From Saprospiraceae bacterium (GTDB taxonomy: Bacteria; Bacteroidota; Bacteroidia; Chitinophagales; Saprospiraceae): DNA of 64,000 bases. Positions 37,535 through 46,681 of this stretch are shown here, in pieces; the first letter of the stretch is position 1, and every line of letters begins with the position of its first letter. Under the pieces are notes generated by a model that was not told the DNA's origin, made no database searches, and saw only the letters and a list, made by a program, of their open reading frames with translations. The stretch covers positions 1 to 64,000 of the forward strand of contig CATQHI010000014.1 in the NCBI GenBank assembly GCA_958295895.1, written 5' to 3'. The position numbers and the translations under genes were made by a program.

Positions 37535-39817
37535 ATGAACCAAATGCTCGATAATATCTACAAGATGCCCCTCACCCCAGCCGACCAATCCCGCCTCATC
37601 GCCCTCATCCAGGCCGGCCAGCCCCTGCCCAAGGAGGACCTCTACAAGCTCAGCGGCGATAGCGAGGACGTCTTCCTCTTCTGGAACGGCCGCGACGAGG
37701 CCACCACCAACGTCGTACTACCCTTCCACCACATCGAGCACATCGACGAGCCGCGCCGCGAGGTGCTCGACGCCGGCACCAACTTCAGCATGTTCGACGT
37801 GAAGGGCCGCCAGAAGTCCGGCTGGCATAATAAGCTGGTGTGGGGCGACAACAAGCTCATCCTCTCCTCCCTGGCCCACGGCCCCCTGCGCGACCAGATC
37901 GAAGCCGAGGGCGGCCTCAAACTGGTATACATCGACCCGCCCTTCGCCGTCGGGGCCGACTTCAGCCACACCATCGAGATCAACGGCGAAACCGCCACCA
38001 AAACCCAGTCCGTACTCGAGGAGATCGCCTACCGCGATACCTGGCAGCGGGGCATCTCCTCCTACCTGAGCATGATGTACGAACGGCTGAAACTCATCCA
38101 CGCACTGCTGGCGGAGGACGGAAGCATTTATGTACACTGTGATTGGCGGGTTGTAAGCTATCTACGCTTAATACTCGACGACTTATTTGGGGCTAATAAT
38201 TTTCAGAACCAGATTGTCTGGAAAAGACAAACGAGCAGTGGTTATAAGGGTAAAACAATTTTGGGAAGGAACTATGATTCAATTTTATATTACAAAAAAT
38301 CCGAGTTATCGCCTTATTATACACAATACCTTCCTTATTCAAGTGAATACATTGAGCAACGATTTTCCCATGTCGAAGGAGATTCTGGAAGACGCTATAA
38401 AGACGCGTTTTTAGGAAGTAAAACAACAGAAAAAACGATAAAACGATTAAAGAAAGAAGATAAGATATACTACACTTCCACGGGGGGGAATGAGATTGAA
38501 GATATATTTAGACGAAGCACCTGGAATCCCCTTAGATGACATGTGGAATGATATTAATTTTATTAATTCCATGTCGGATGAACGTGTCAATTATGCTACC
38601 CAAAAAACCAGAAGCCCTCCTAGAACGGATCATCCAGGCCAGCTCCAATGAGGGCGACCTGGTGGCCGACTTCTTCTGTGGCTCGGGCACCACGGCGGCC
38701 GTGGCCGAGAAGCTCAATCGCAAGTGGATCATCACCGACCTGGGCCGCTTTGCCATCCACACCACGCGCAAGCGACTGATCGGGGTGCAGCGGGAGCTGA
38801 AGGACGCTGGAAAAGACTTCCGCGCCTTCGAGCTGCTGAACCTGGGGAAATACGAGCGGCAGTTCTTCCTCAAGGAACTCGGCGAGGACCGCAATGCCAG
38901 TAAAGAGTCGGCCTACCTCGGTCTAATCCTCGAGGCCTACCAGGCCCAGCCCGTGAGGGGCACCGCCACCTCCACGCGCGGCGCGGCGAGCGCTGGGTGC
39001 ACGTGGGCCCGCTGGACGTGCCGGTCACCGAGCGGCGGGTCGATGAGGTGCTGGAAGAGTGCCTCAAACTAGGTTATACCCAGGTGGATGTGCTGGGATT
39101 TGAGTTCGAGATGGGGCTCATCCCCCGCAAGGTGCAGGAGAGTCAGGAGCGGGGTGTGCGCCTGCGGTTGCGGTACATCCCGAAGGAGGTCTTCGATCCG
39201 CGCGCGGTGAAGAAGGGCCAGGTGAAGTTCTATGATGTGAACTACCTAAAGGCGACCGCTTCTTTGTAAAAGACGTCGCACCTGCGACCCCGCCAAAGGG
39301 CTCTTCTGTTGTAGTTACACTATGCGACTCGTGACCAACTACACCCAGGGACGACATCGACAGCGTAGAAGACAATATGCGCAAGGGCAGCCAGGTCCGT
39401 GATCGAGAAGGGCCAAATCTTCAAATTGACTAAGGACAAAAACGGCGTTTCTTAACAAACAGGTCCTCACCCAGGGACTGGCACGACTGGATCGACTACT
39501 GGAGCGTGGACTTCGACTACGACAGCAAGCGGGAGATTATCAACGTACCCGACGGCCGGGGCGGCTTCGAACCGCAGTGGACGGGCGGCTACATCTTCGA
39601 GAACGAGTGGCAGAGCTTCCGCACTAAGCAGGACCGGACGCTGGAGTTTGAGACCGCACCGCGCAGCTACCCCCAGCCCGGCAAGTACCGCATCATGGTC
39701 AAGGTAGTGGATATCCTGGGGGTGGATACGAGTCAGTTGCTCGAGGTAGAGGTGAAAACGGATCAGTCGGTGCCGCGCCCCGCCCATAACGTACCCGCTA
39801 CCCCCACCCGCCAGTAG
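37535..39817 (+). CDS. Type III-like (beta-class) site-specific DNA-methyltransferase Mod; multiple frameshifts in the deposited sequence
   Basis: LVYIDPPFAVGADF (motif IV) in ORF 37310-38539, [41 protein letters not shown] (motif I) in the next frame, then RWVHVGPLDVPVTERRVDEVLEE..VKFYDVNYLKA (38997-39269) and WIDYWSVDFDYDSKREIINVPDGRGGFEPQWTGGYIFENEWQSFRTKQDRTLEF (39467-39817). These read as consecutive parts of one protein. Confidence 0.85.
39275..39294 (-). repeat. Dispersed GC-rich repeat copy (within decayed mod)
   Basis: GTCGCACCTGCGACCCCGCC. Confidence 0.75.
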
Positions 39818-41367
39818 TCCGCTAGACCTCTGGCTGCACGAAACGGAAAATGCCTCGACTCCCGCAAAATAAATACCCGTACTCGATCGACCGGCGCATA
39901 GCTTAACCCCACGGAGAAGAGTGCACTAGTATTCGTTGAGTTAGGCGGCTCAAACGGAGCCCGAACGATCTCGCCCTCCCGCACACTAAAGGTGGCCGCC
40001 TGTTCGGAACTAAGGGGAACGTTCTCAATCGTCTGAGCAAATACTTCGCGGGTAGCCCGGGTGCTACCACTAACTGCTATGCCAATGCCGGCGGTAAGCT
40101 GCAGTCTGGGTGCGCGCGAGAACAAGGGCATTTCGGAGCCGAGCACCGCCCGGTACGCCGTAAAGCCGGTGATCGTCACGCGATGACTGACCGATATAGG
40201 TACATCCGCGTAGCTGGCTCGTCTACCAACTGGTTGACTACATATGGGAGCTGGATTCCACTGAAGGATTCTACGGCAATCTCCAGCCGCAGCAACCCCC
40301 ACCGCTCCCCGAAGTCGTAGGCCGGAGCAAGGCCGATACCCGTACTGAAGCCATGACTATCGTAGAACTCGCGCTGTAGGTTAAAGTCGCCCCCGGTCAG
40401 GAATATACCTGCGACCATTGCGCGCCAAGCATACTGGAAAGCAGTAGGCAGGGAAGAAAAAGTAGGAGGATATGCATGATGGACTATTTACCGGGTTTAC
40501 AGATGATTCCGACGTGTAGCCCCCCCTGTAGCTGCAGTGCTATGGGTGAAGGCGTCACGTAATATTCTCGCTCGGGCAGGCCTGTTGCCTTCTATACCGC
40601 GACGCGGACCGCCGTCGAAGCCAAAGGGATATTCCTCCCGCTCCACCTGGTAAGCGACCTGCGGCACGGTGACATAATCGCCGCTCAGTTTTCCCTGGTG
40701 CAAGTTCAGATAGCCCCCCATGCGTACCGCCAGCCCGCGACTAATCCAGTAGGTGTACTGTAGTTGCCCCGTGCCCCCGCCTGTAGCATGGGCCGGTAGG
40801 TGATGTACACCCGCTGATCAAGGGCCCCGGAGGGGCCAAGCTCCCTCCTTTCGACTAAGTCACCAATTAATATAAGGGGAATGACAAGCTGCCCAAAGGA
40901 TACGCTCTGCGTGAGCTTATTACGGCCGGCGGTAGCAAGCAGGGCCAGACTCAGGTCTCCCTGCTTTACCCGTAGGTTGAGTTGCCCGCCCGCCCCCAGA
41001 TACACGCGGCGGAACTGTTGGTCGACGTGGTCGACATTCCGCGTCTCCGGGAAGGCCGGCTGCGGCTCCGCCAGGTTCAGCTCGGTATTGATTGGCACCA
41101 CCCCCCACGACGTCACCCCCTCCCGCCGGTCTACCCCGAGCGTAAAGACGTAGCTGAACCAGCGACTGCGCCGCGCCTCACGTCGAGGGAGTGGCCGATA
41201 GCGTAGTCGGTGCTTACCGGGCGGTACACATCGGCTTCGTCCACCCCGAGCGGTAGCCAGAGCCCGTAGCCGAAACTCCACTGGGTACGGGGGAGGTCGG
41301 TATCCGCCTGAGCGCTCAGCCCGAAGGTCAGCAAGCAGTAGACAAGAAGTAAAGTATAGCGGTACAT
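39763..41367 (-). pseudogene. Fragmented outer-membrane beta-barrel-like genes (possibly two), frames broken repeatedly
   Basis: Signal peptide MYRYTLLLVYCLLTFGLSAQADTDLPRTQWSFGYGLWLPLGVDEADVYRP (41367) continues in other frames (RWFSYVFTLGVDRREGVTSWGVV...; MGGYLNLHQGKLSGDYV...; RVTITGFTAYRAVLGSEMPLFSRAPRLQLTAGIG...). Confidence 0.55.
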
Positions 41368-41383
41368 GCTTCAATCTTTTCGT

Positions 41384-41948
41384 TCACGAATGGGGGGATA
41401 CAGCCGTTAGAGCGCAGGACGCGCAGGGGCGGCAGGCTCTCCGTTTTGGCGGCACCACGATCAGCGTCTTCCCGATCGCATCCAGCCGGTTCAGTGGGTG
41501 GGAGCGGAGCGGACGCAGGCGGGCTGCCGGCAGTAGGTCCAGCCGGTGCAGTACGTAGGTCGGGGGCGGGGCCGCCGGTGCAATCAATGTGGAGAGGGCA
41601 ACCGTATCTAGGCGCTCGGTAGCCGTCGTTACCCCCGCGGGCCGGGTGGAGGCGATACGGGGCGGCGGCGACGGTAACGGTTGGACCGGCGCGGTCCGGC
41701 GAGCGGGGTCCGGGGAGGCTGCCGATGGTAAGGTGTCGACGACTACCGGGGGCTGCCGTACGATCCCACCGCACCTGCGTCCCCGCCCCAACCAGCAAAA
41801 GCAGTATAACAACCCACCCCCAGGGGCGTGCTCCACCGCGGGGCTTACCATTGGGAAGTTGGGTGCGCATAGCGGCCCAGTCCGCATCCGTAGCAGCGAG
41901 GGTGTAGTCGTGCAGCGCCTGGCGCCAGTGGGACTCGTAGTTACTCAT
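41384..41948 (-). CDS. Single-TM anti-sigma-factor-like protein; frame broken near 41748-41752
   Basis: MSNYESHWRQALHDYTLAATDADWAAMRTQLPNGK...WVVILLLLVGAGTQVRWDRT, then in another frame PPVVVDTLPSAASPDPARRTAPVQPLPS...; adjacent to an ECF sigma gene. Confidence 0.6.
41562..41585 (+). repeat. Dispersed GC-rich repeat copy (anti-sigma-like gene)
   Basis: GGGGGCGGGGCCGCCGGTGCAATC. Confidence 0.8.
41769..41789 (-). repeat. Dispersed GC-rich repeat copy (TM end of anti-sigma-like gene)
   Basis: CCGCACCTGCGTCCCCGCCCC. Confidence 0.75.
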
Positions 41949-42505
41949 GAGCCCGATTTAGTTTGGTGGGTGGCGAGGTAGGCGGCTTGGAGCAACTGAC
42001 GGGCCTTACGCAGACGCCACCGGCTGGCCGTTTCGGTGATGTCCAGGGCGGTAGCGACCTCGGCGTGGGTATAGTCATCGAAGACCACGAGACTGAAGAC
42101 GACACGGAGGTGGTCGGGTAGGCGGGCCAGCAGCTTGAGAATGTCTTCCACGGCTAGTTGGTCCAGCGCATCGTTGGGTACTTCGAACGGCCAGATGAAC
42201 TGCCCCTCGAGCATGCGACGCTGGGCGCGGGACTCGTCGCGCAGGTGAGTCAGTACCGTGTTGCGGGTGATGGTGACCAGCCAGCCCTCCAGGGCACCCT
42301 CCTCCCGGTAGCCGTCGAGCGATTGAAAGATGCGCAGCATGGCCTGGTTGAGCACGGGTACGGCAGCCTCCCGGGTGGGTAGGTAGCGCAGGCAGATGGG
42401 TAGCAACAACGGAAAGAACCGCCGGTAAAAAGTCTCCTGGGCACGCAACTCCCCGCACCGGCAGGCGGCAACGAGGTCAGCGGTAGGCAGATCGGCGGGG
42501 GGCAC
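41945..42505 (-). CDS. ECF-type RNA polymerase sigma-70 factor
   Basis: AQETFYRRFFPLLLPICLRYLPTREAAVPVLNQAMLRIFQSLDGYREEGALEGWLVTITRNTVLTHLR, region 4 ARLPDHLRVVFSLVVFDDYTHAEVATALDITETASRWRLRKARQLL. Confidence 0.9.
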   Translation of the reverse strand: MPPADLPTADLVAACRCGELRAQETFYRRFFPLLLPICLRYLPTREAAVPVLNQAMLRIFQSLDGYREEGALEGWLVTITRNTVLTHLRDESRAQRRMLEGQFIWPFEVPNDALDQLAVEDILKLLARLPDHLRVVFSLVVFDDYTHAEVATALDITETASRWRLRKARQLLQAAYLATHQTKSGS

Positions 42506-42697
42506 GCAGCGGGGGCTTTTAGCTATAGTAGCTCCGCCCGCGGGGGTAGCGTGAGTGGCGGCAGCAACTAGTTACGAAAAAAGATACTTGTCAATGAAAC
42601 CTTTACAAGCCTTCTTCCGTATATTTGCGTAACCACGGTGTGCTACTTGTGTAGTGACCGTACTGATTTGGCTAATAACACAATTTAGATATATTCA

Positions 42698-42721
42698 CCA
42701 CGGCCCTCATTCCGCCGTGGT
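42698..42721. promoter_or_regulatory. 8-bp-stem hairpin ACCACGGC-N8-GCCGTGGT in the divergent intergenic region
   Basis: Perfect inverted repeat; related ACCACGG at 42632. Function unknown. Confidence 0.4.
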
Positions 42722-42831
42722 CACTGATTTTATATTGACTAATAGTAACCCCGCTTTATTCGTGCCTGAGCTAGAGGCTACGGACTAAGTTCTTATATAG
42801 TATTCAGCGCTTTTGCGCCAGTAATAGACCT

Positions 42832-45108
42832 ATGACAAACCCCTTCTGCGCGACCCTATTGGGTCGTAGCCGCCATTCGGTGGCCCTCCTCCTCGTACTC
42901 CTCTCCACCCAGTACTTGCCGGCGACTACGCCCACCCCACCACCCGTCTGTCCGGGACGCACCTACGTGCAGGACGACAGCGCCGGTGACGGCCTCATCG
43001 TCATGGAAGCCGAACACCCCACGCGGCGCGACAGCTCCACCTACCCCGGTCACGGTACGAACATCCGCTGGCGGGAGTACACGACCACTACGGCTAGTAA
43101 CGGGGCCTACGTGCGCGTCGCGGATTCGAGCCGCCACGACTACGACCAACCGCCCCGTGGGGCTACCCTGGAGTACGATATCGACTTTACCACGACCGGC
43201 ACCTACTACATCCGCGCCCGGCACTGGTCGCCGAATGGTGAGTCGAACTCGGTCAACGTAGCCCTGGACGGCACCGTCATCGAGCCGGACTGGAACCTGG
43301 ATTTCCACCAGAAGGACTGGCACTGGAACCGCGCAATCCGCAGCTTCCAGGTCACTACGACCGGTACCCACACCCTGACGATCTACCACCGGGAGAGCGG
43401 TCTCTACCTGGATAAACTGCTGATCAGCAAGCAGGAGAACCACCCCGTGACCGGCTTTGGCCCCGCGGCCACGGAAGCCGGCACCTACAGCGAGCCGACC
43501 CGTACGTACGAGGACCTTACCGGCTACCACGTCGACTACCGTACCGGGGAGGGTTTTACCGTCATTGAAACGGAGGCGTACACTAATAAGGTGGCAGGGA
43601 TCAAGAAGTATGCCTGCCGGGAATGGACTACCCTCACCGACTCCTCCGCCAGTGGGGAGTCCTATATGGTCGTAAATAACCTGAACCAACGCAGTGACAC
43701 TACTAATCTATGGACCGCCCCCCGGCTAGATTACGAGATTCGTACCTCCCGGCCCGATACGCACTACGTGCATATTCGCCACCGCTCTACCATCGATGAC
43801 AACTCCGTCTGGCTAGGCGTCAACTACAAGCTGGCGGTAGACTGGCACCTCGAAAAAGACTCCGCAGACTGGATTTGGCAATCCTACAAACTAGGATACA
43901 TCGCCCCCAGGGCCGGTAAATACCTGCTAAGCGTACTGATGCGCGAAGACGGCACCCCCATCGACAAGATCATCATCACCACCGACCCCACCTATTCTCC
44001 CACCGGCGAGGGCCCTCACACTACCGACGTACAATCGCCGGGCCTAACCTACTACCAGAAAGAAACCGGCAACCACGAAGTAGCCCTGCCACTGGAACGC
44101 CCCTCCCGCAACCTGGCCGGCATCGGTCAGTACGAAGACCTGCGCTGGAAATACTACGCCGATCCCGACGCCCTGAATGAAACCTACGCCGTAGTCGACA
44201 ACGCCGAGGGCTACCACATCAACGCCAAGGATGGCACATCCGCCGGGACCCCCACCCTCGAGTTCGACATCCAATTTAATCAGGTAGGAACCCACTTCAT
44301 GTACGTCCGCCACCGTGCTACCGACGGCAGCGACAACTCCTTCACTTATTACCTCAACGGCAAAAAGATTAAGGAGCAGCACCTAGAACAGTACAGCACC
44401 AACGGCGAGTGGCTCTACTACGACGACCTGCCCACCCTCCAAATCGATAGCGCCGGTACCTACACCCTCGGCATCGCGATGCGGGAGGACGGCACCCAAC
44501 TCGACCACCTCATCCTCAGCACCAGCCCCAGCCTCATGGCCGAAGCCATGCCCGTAGAGCTCCTCGACTTTGCCGCCCGGCCCGCCGGTACGACCAACCA
44601 GATCACCTGGACCACCGTCCACGAGGACCTCACCGCCTACCACATCGTGGAGCGTAGCGCCTCCGCACGCAGCGACTGGGAAGAAGTGAGTACCCTTGCC
44701 GCCGCCGGTTACAGCCAGCAAACGCTCAGCTACGAGACGGTCGACCCCTCCCCGCTACCCGTTGCCTACTACCGGCTGCGCACCGTGGATGAGGACGGTA
44801 GCAGCTCCCTGAGCCGGATCGTCCGGGTAGTCCGAGCAATGACCCCTCCGACTACGGCCGGGCTCAGCGTGTTCCCCAATCCCGCCGCCGGGCATACCAC
44901 CGTCCGGTACGAATACCCCAGTGGGGGCCCGGTCCACTTCCGGCTCCTCAGCCTCACCGGCCGCACCCTACTTTCCCGCGCCGAAACTGCGCAAGGTGGC
45001 ACCAATGAGTTCACCCTGGACCTAAGTACACTCAGCAGCGGCACCTACCTTCTCACCGGCGAGCTTCCCGAACTAGGGCGCATCACCCGGCGTATCATGG
45101 TACGGTAA
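42832..45108 (+). CDS. Large secreted protein with three tandem CBM6/malectin-like domains and C-terminal T9SS sorting domain
   Basis: Three repeats of form (E)AEHP/ETEAY ... YVRVADSS/YMVVNN/YAVVDN ... TYYIRARHWS/THYVHIRHRS/THFMYVRHRA ... LDKLLIS/IDKIIIT/LDHLILS; C-terminus FPNPAAGHTTVRYEYPSG...GTYLLTGELPELGRITRRIMVR. Confidence 0.85.
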   Translation: MTNPFCATLLGRSRHSVALLLVLLSTQYLPATTPTPPPVCPGRTYVQDDSAGDGLIVMEAEHPTRRDSSTYPGHGTNIRWREYTTTTASNGAYVRVADSSRHDYDQPPRGATLEYDIDFTTTGTYYIRARHWSPNGESNSVNVALDGTVIEPDWNLDFHQKDWHWNRAIRSFQVTTTGTHTLTIYHRESGLYLDKLLISKQENHPVTGFGPAATEAGTYSEPTRTYEDLTGYHVDYRTGEGFTVIETEAYTNKVAGIKKYACREWTTLTDSSASGESYMVVNNLNQRSDTTNLWTAPRLDYEIRTSRPDTHYVHIRHRSTIDDNSVWLGVNYKLAVDWHLEKDSADWIWQSYKLGYIAPRAGKYLLSVLMREDGTPIDKIIITTDPTYSPTGEGPHTTDVQSPGLTYYQKETGNHEVALPLERPSRNLAGIGQYEDLRWKYYADPDALNETYAVVDNAEGYHINAKDGTSAGTPTLEFDIQFNQVGTHFMYVRHRATDGSDNSFTYYLNGKKIKEQHLEQYSTNGEWLYYDDLPTLQIDSAGTYTLGIAMREDGTQLDHLILSTSPSLMAEAMPVELLDFAARPAGTTNQITWTTVHEDLTAYHIVERSASARSDWEEVSTLAAAGYSQQTLSYETVDPSPLPVAYYRLRTVDEDGSSSLSRIVRVVRAMTPPTTAGLSVFPNPAAGHTTVRYEYPSGGPVHFRLLSLTGRTLLSRAETAQGGTNEFTLDLSTLSSGTYLLTGELPELGRITRRIMVR

Positions 45109-45111
45109 GGA

Positions 45112-45136
45112 GGGGGCGGGGCCGCCGGTGCAAGGT
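45112..45136 (+). repeat. Dispersed GC-rich repeat copy just after the CBM/T9SS gene stop
   Basis: GGGGGCGGGGCCGCCGGTGCAAGGT. Confidence 0.85.
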
Positions 45137-45184
45137 AACTAGCAAAGTAAAGTAATTGCCCCGCCCCCCCGTCTACCCCCCGAG

Positions 45185-45706
45185 ATGTATGACGCCACTG
45201 CCCACCCCGACTGGACCGAAGCCTACGCGAGCTACGCCGCTGAGCTCTACGACTTCGTGCGCACCCGCGTCCCCGCCCCGGAAGTGGATGACCTGCTGCA
45301 GGACGTCTGGACCAGCCTTTCTACCACCCTGGAGACCCAGCCCATCGAGCAGCCCCGCGCCTGGCTCTACCGCGTGACCCGCAACCGCATTACGGACCTG
45401 TACCGCCGTGCCGCTGCCCGCCCCGCCATCCAGGACGTGACCGACTACGACGTGGCCGATGATGCCGCTCCGCCAGAGACCGACCCCGTCACCCTCGGCG
45501 AGGACATTGCCGCCGCCCTAGACCTGCTGCCCCCCAAGCAGCGCGAGGTCTTCGTGCGCAACGCGCTCGACGGGGAGACGCTGCGCGCGATTGCCGCCGA
45601 CCTGGGTATCCCCCTCAAGACCGCGATCAGTCGCAAGGGCTACGCGCGGGCGCGGCTGCGGGACTTGCTGCGGGAGACTTACGAGGAATATTTTGGGGTG
45701 GAGTAG
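45185..45706 (+). CDS. RNA polymerase sigma-70 family (ECF) factor
   Basis: YDFVRTRVPAPEVDDLLQDVWTSLSTTLE..RAWLYRVTRNRITDLYRR..LLPPKQREVFVRNALDGETLRAIAADLGIPLKTAISRKGYARARLRDLL. Confidence 0.9.
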   Translation: MYDATAHPDWTEAYASYAAELYDFVRTRVPAPEVDDLLQDVWTSLSTTLETQPIEQPRAWLYRVTRNRITDLYRRAAARPAIQDVTDYDVADDAAPPETDPVTLGEDIAAALDLLPPKQREVFVRNALDGETLRAIAADLGIPLKTAISRKGYARARLRDLLRETYEEYFGVE

Positions 45707-45755
45707 AGTAATTGGGAGGTGGGGGCGTCTGCCTCGGCAAATCAGATCATATACC

Positions 45756-46139
45756 ATGCAATCGCAATCCCAGAGCCGCGGCCGTCGCCGGCCCCAGTAC
45801 GGCCCCCGCCGCCCCAAGCACAACGTACCCGTTAACATTGCCGAGACTGACACCGGCTTTACCGCCTACGTCTACTGTGTCGGCTTCGCGAAGGAAAACG
45901 TGCACGTGACCCTGACCGACCGCCACATCTACATCAGCGGCACCCGCACGCCGAGTGACGCCAATCCCGACTTCCTGCTACAGGAGTACCCCATCAAGAG
46001 CTTCGAGCGTTGGTTCGAGCTCAGCGAGCGGGTGGACCGGACGGCCATCACGGCGCGCTTTGAAGACGGCGTGCTGGTGATCGACGCGCCGAAGACCGAG
46101 GCGGCACAGGGGATGGAGCGGGAGGTGCCGATCGCCTAG
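45756..46139 (+). CDS. Hsp20/alpha-crystallin-like small heat-shock protein
   Basis: HNVPVNIAETDTGFTAYVYCVGFAKENVHVTLTDRHIYISGTR..SFERWFELSERVDRTAITARFEDGVLVIDAPK. Confidence 0.85.
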   Translation: MQSQSQSRGRRRPQYGPRRPKHNVPVNIAETDTGFTAYVYCVGFAKENVHVTLTDRHIYISGTRTPSDANPDFLLQEYPIKSFERWFELSERVDRTAITARFEDGVLVIDAPKTEAAQGMEREVPIA

Positions 46140-46177
46140 AGAGAACCCCGGGCTCCCACGCCCGGTTAGTAGGTACT

Positions 46178-46672
46178 ATGCTCGTACTCCGCTCGCTCCT
46201 CTCCCTGGTGGGGGGGGCCTACCTCCTCAGTCAGTTCGTCAAACAGCGCAGCCACCGCTCGCCGCGGCTAGATCCGGAGGAATATGCACACAAGATCGCG
46301 GACGAGCTGCCGCTCTACGGCGCTGAGCCGGTAGGCTATCCCCATCAGGATTATCGAGCCGCCCGGCGGGCGGCAGATGAGAAGCTCACCGCCTTCATCG
46401 ACACCCACAAAAGCTACCCCCCGGCGGCCCGCAAGGCGAGGGCCAGCGGTACGGCGGTGGTTACCTTTCACGTAGAGACGGACGGCACGATGAAGGCCCT
46501 ACGGGTGATGCGTGATCCGGGCCACCGACTAGGTGCGGCGGCCCTACAGGTAGTCAGCCGACTAGCTGCCCAGGGCGAGCGGTGGCGGCCGGCGTACCAC
46601 GACGGGGAGGCGGTGCGGTTTCACTTTAATCTGCCGGTGAAGTTTACCTACGAGCCGGTAGCCGGTCGGTAA
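46178..46672 (+). CDS. Energy transducer TonB C-terminal domain-like protein
   Basis: YPPAARKARASGTAVVTFHVETDGTMKALRVMRDPGHRLGAAALQVVSRLAAQGERWRPAYHDGEAVRFHFNLPVKF. Confidence 0.8.
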   Translation: MLVLRSLLSLVGGAYLLSQFVKQRSHRSPRLDPEEYAHKIADELPLYGAEPVGYPHQDYRAARRAADEKLTAFIDTHKSYPPAARKARASGTAVVTFHVETDGTMKALRVMRDPGHRLGAAALQVVSRLAAQGERWRPAYHDGEAVRFHFNLPVKFTYEPVAGR

Positions 46673-46681
46673 GGTCGAAAC

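Noticed and set aside
42856-43689. 277-aa antisense ORF within the CBM/T9SS gene
   Set aside because: Valine/glycine-rich shadow ORF opposite a clearly coding domain protein.
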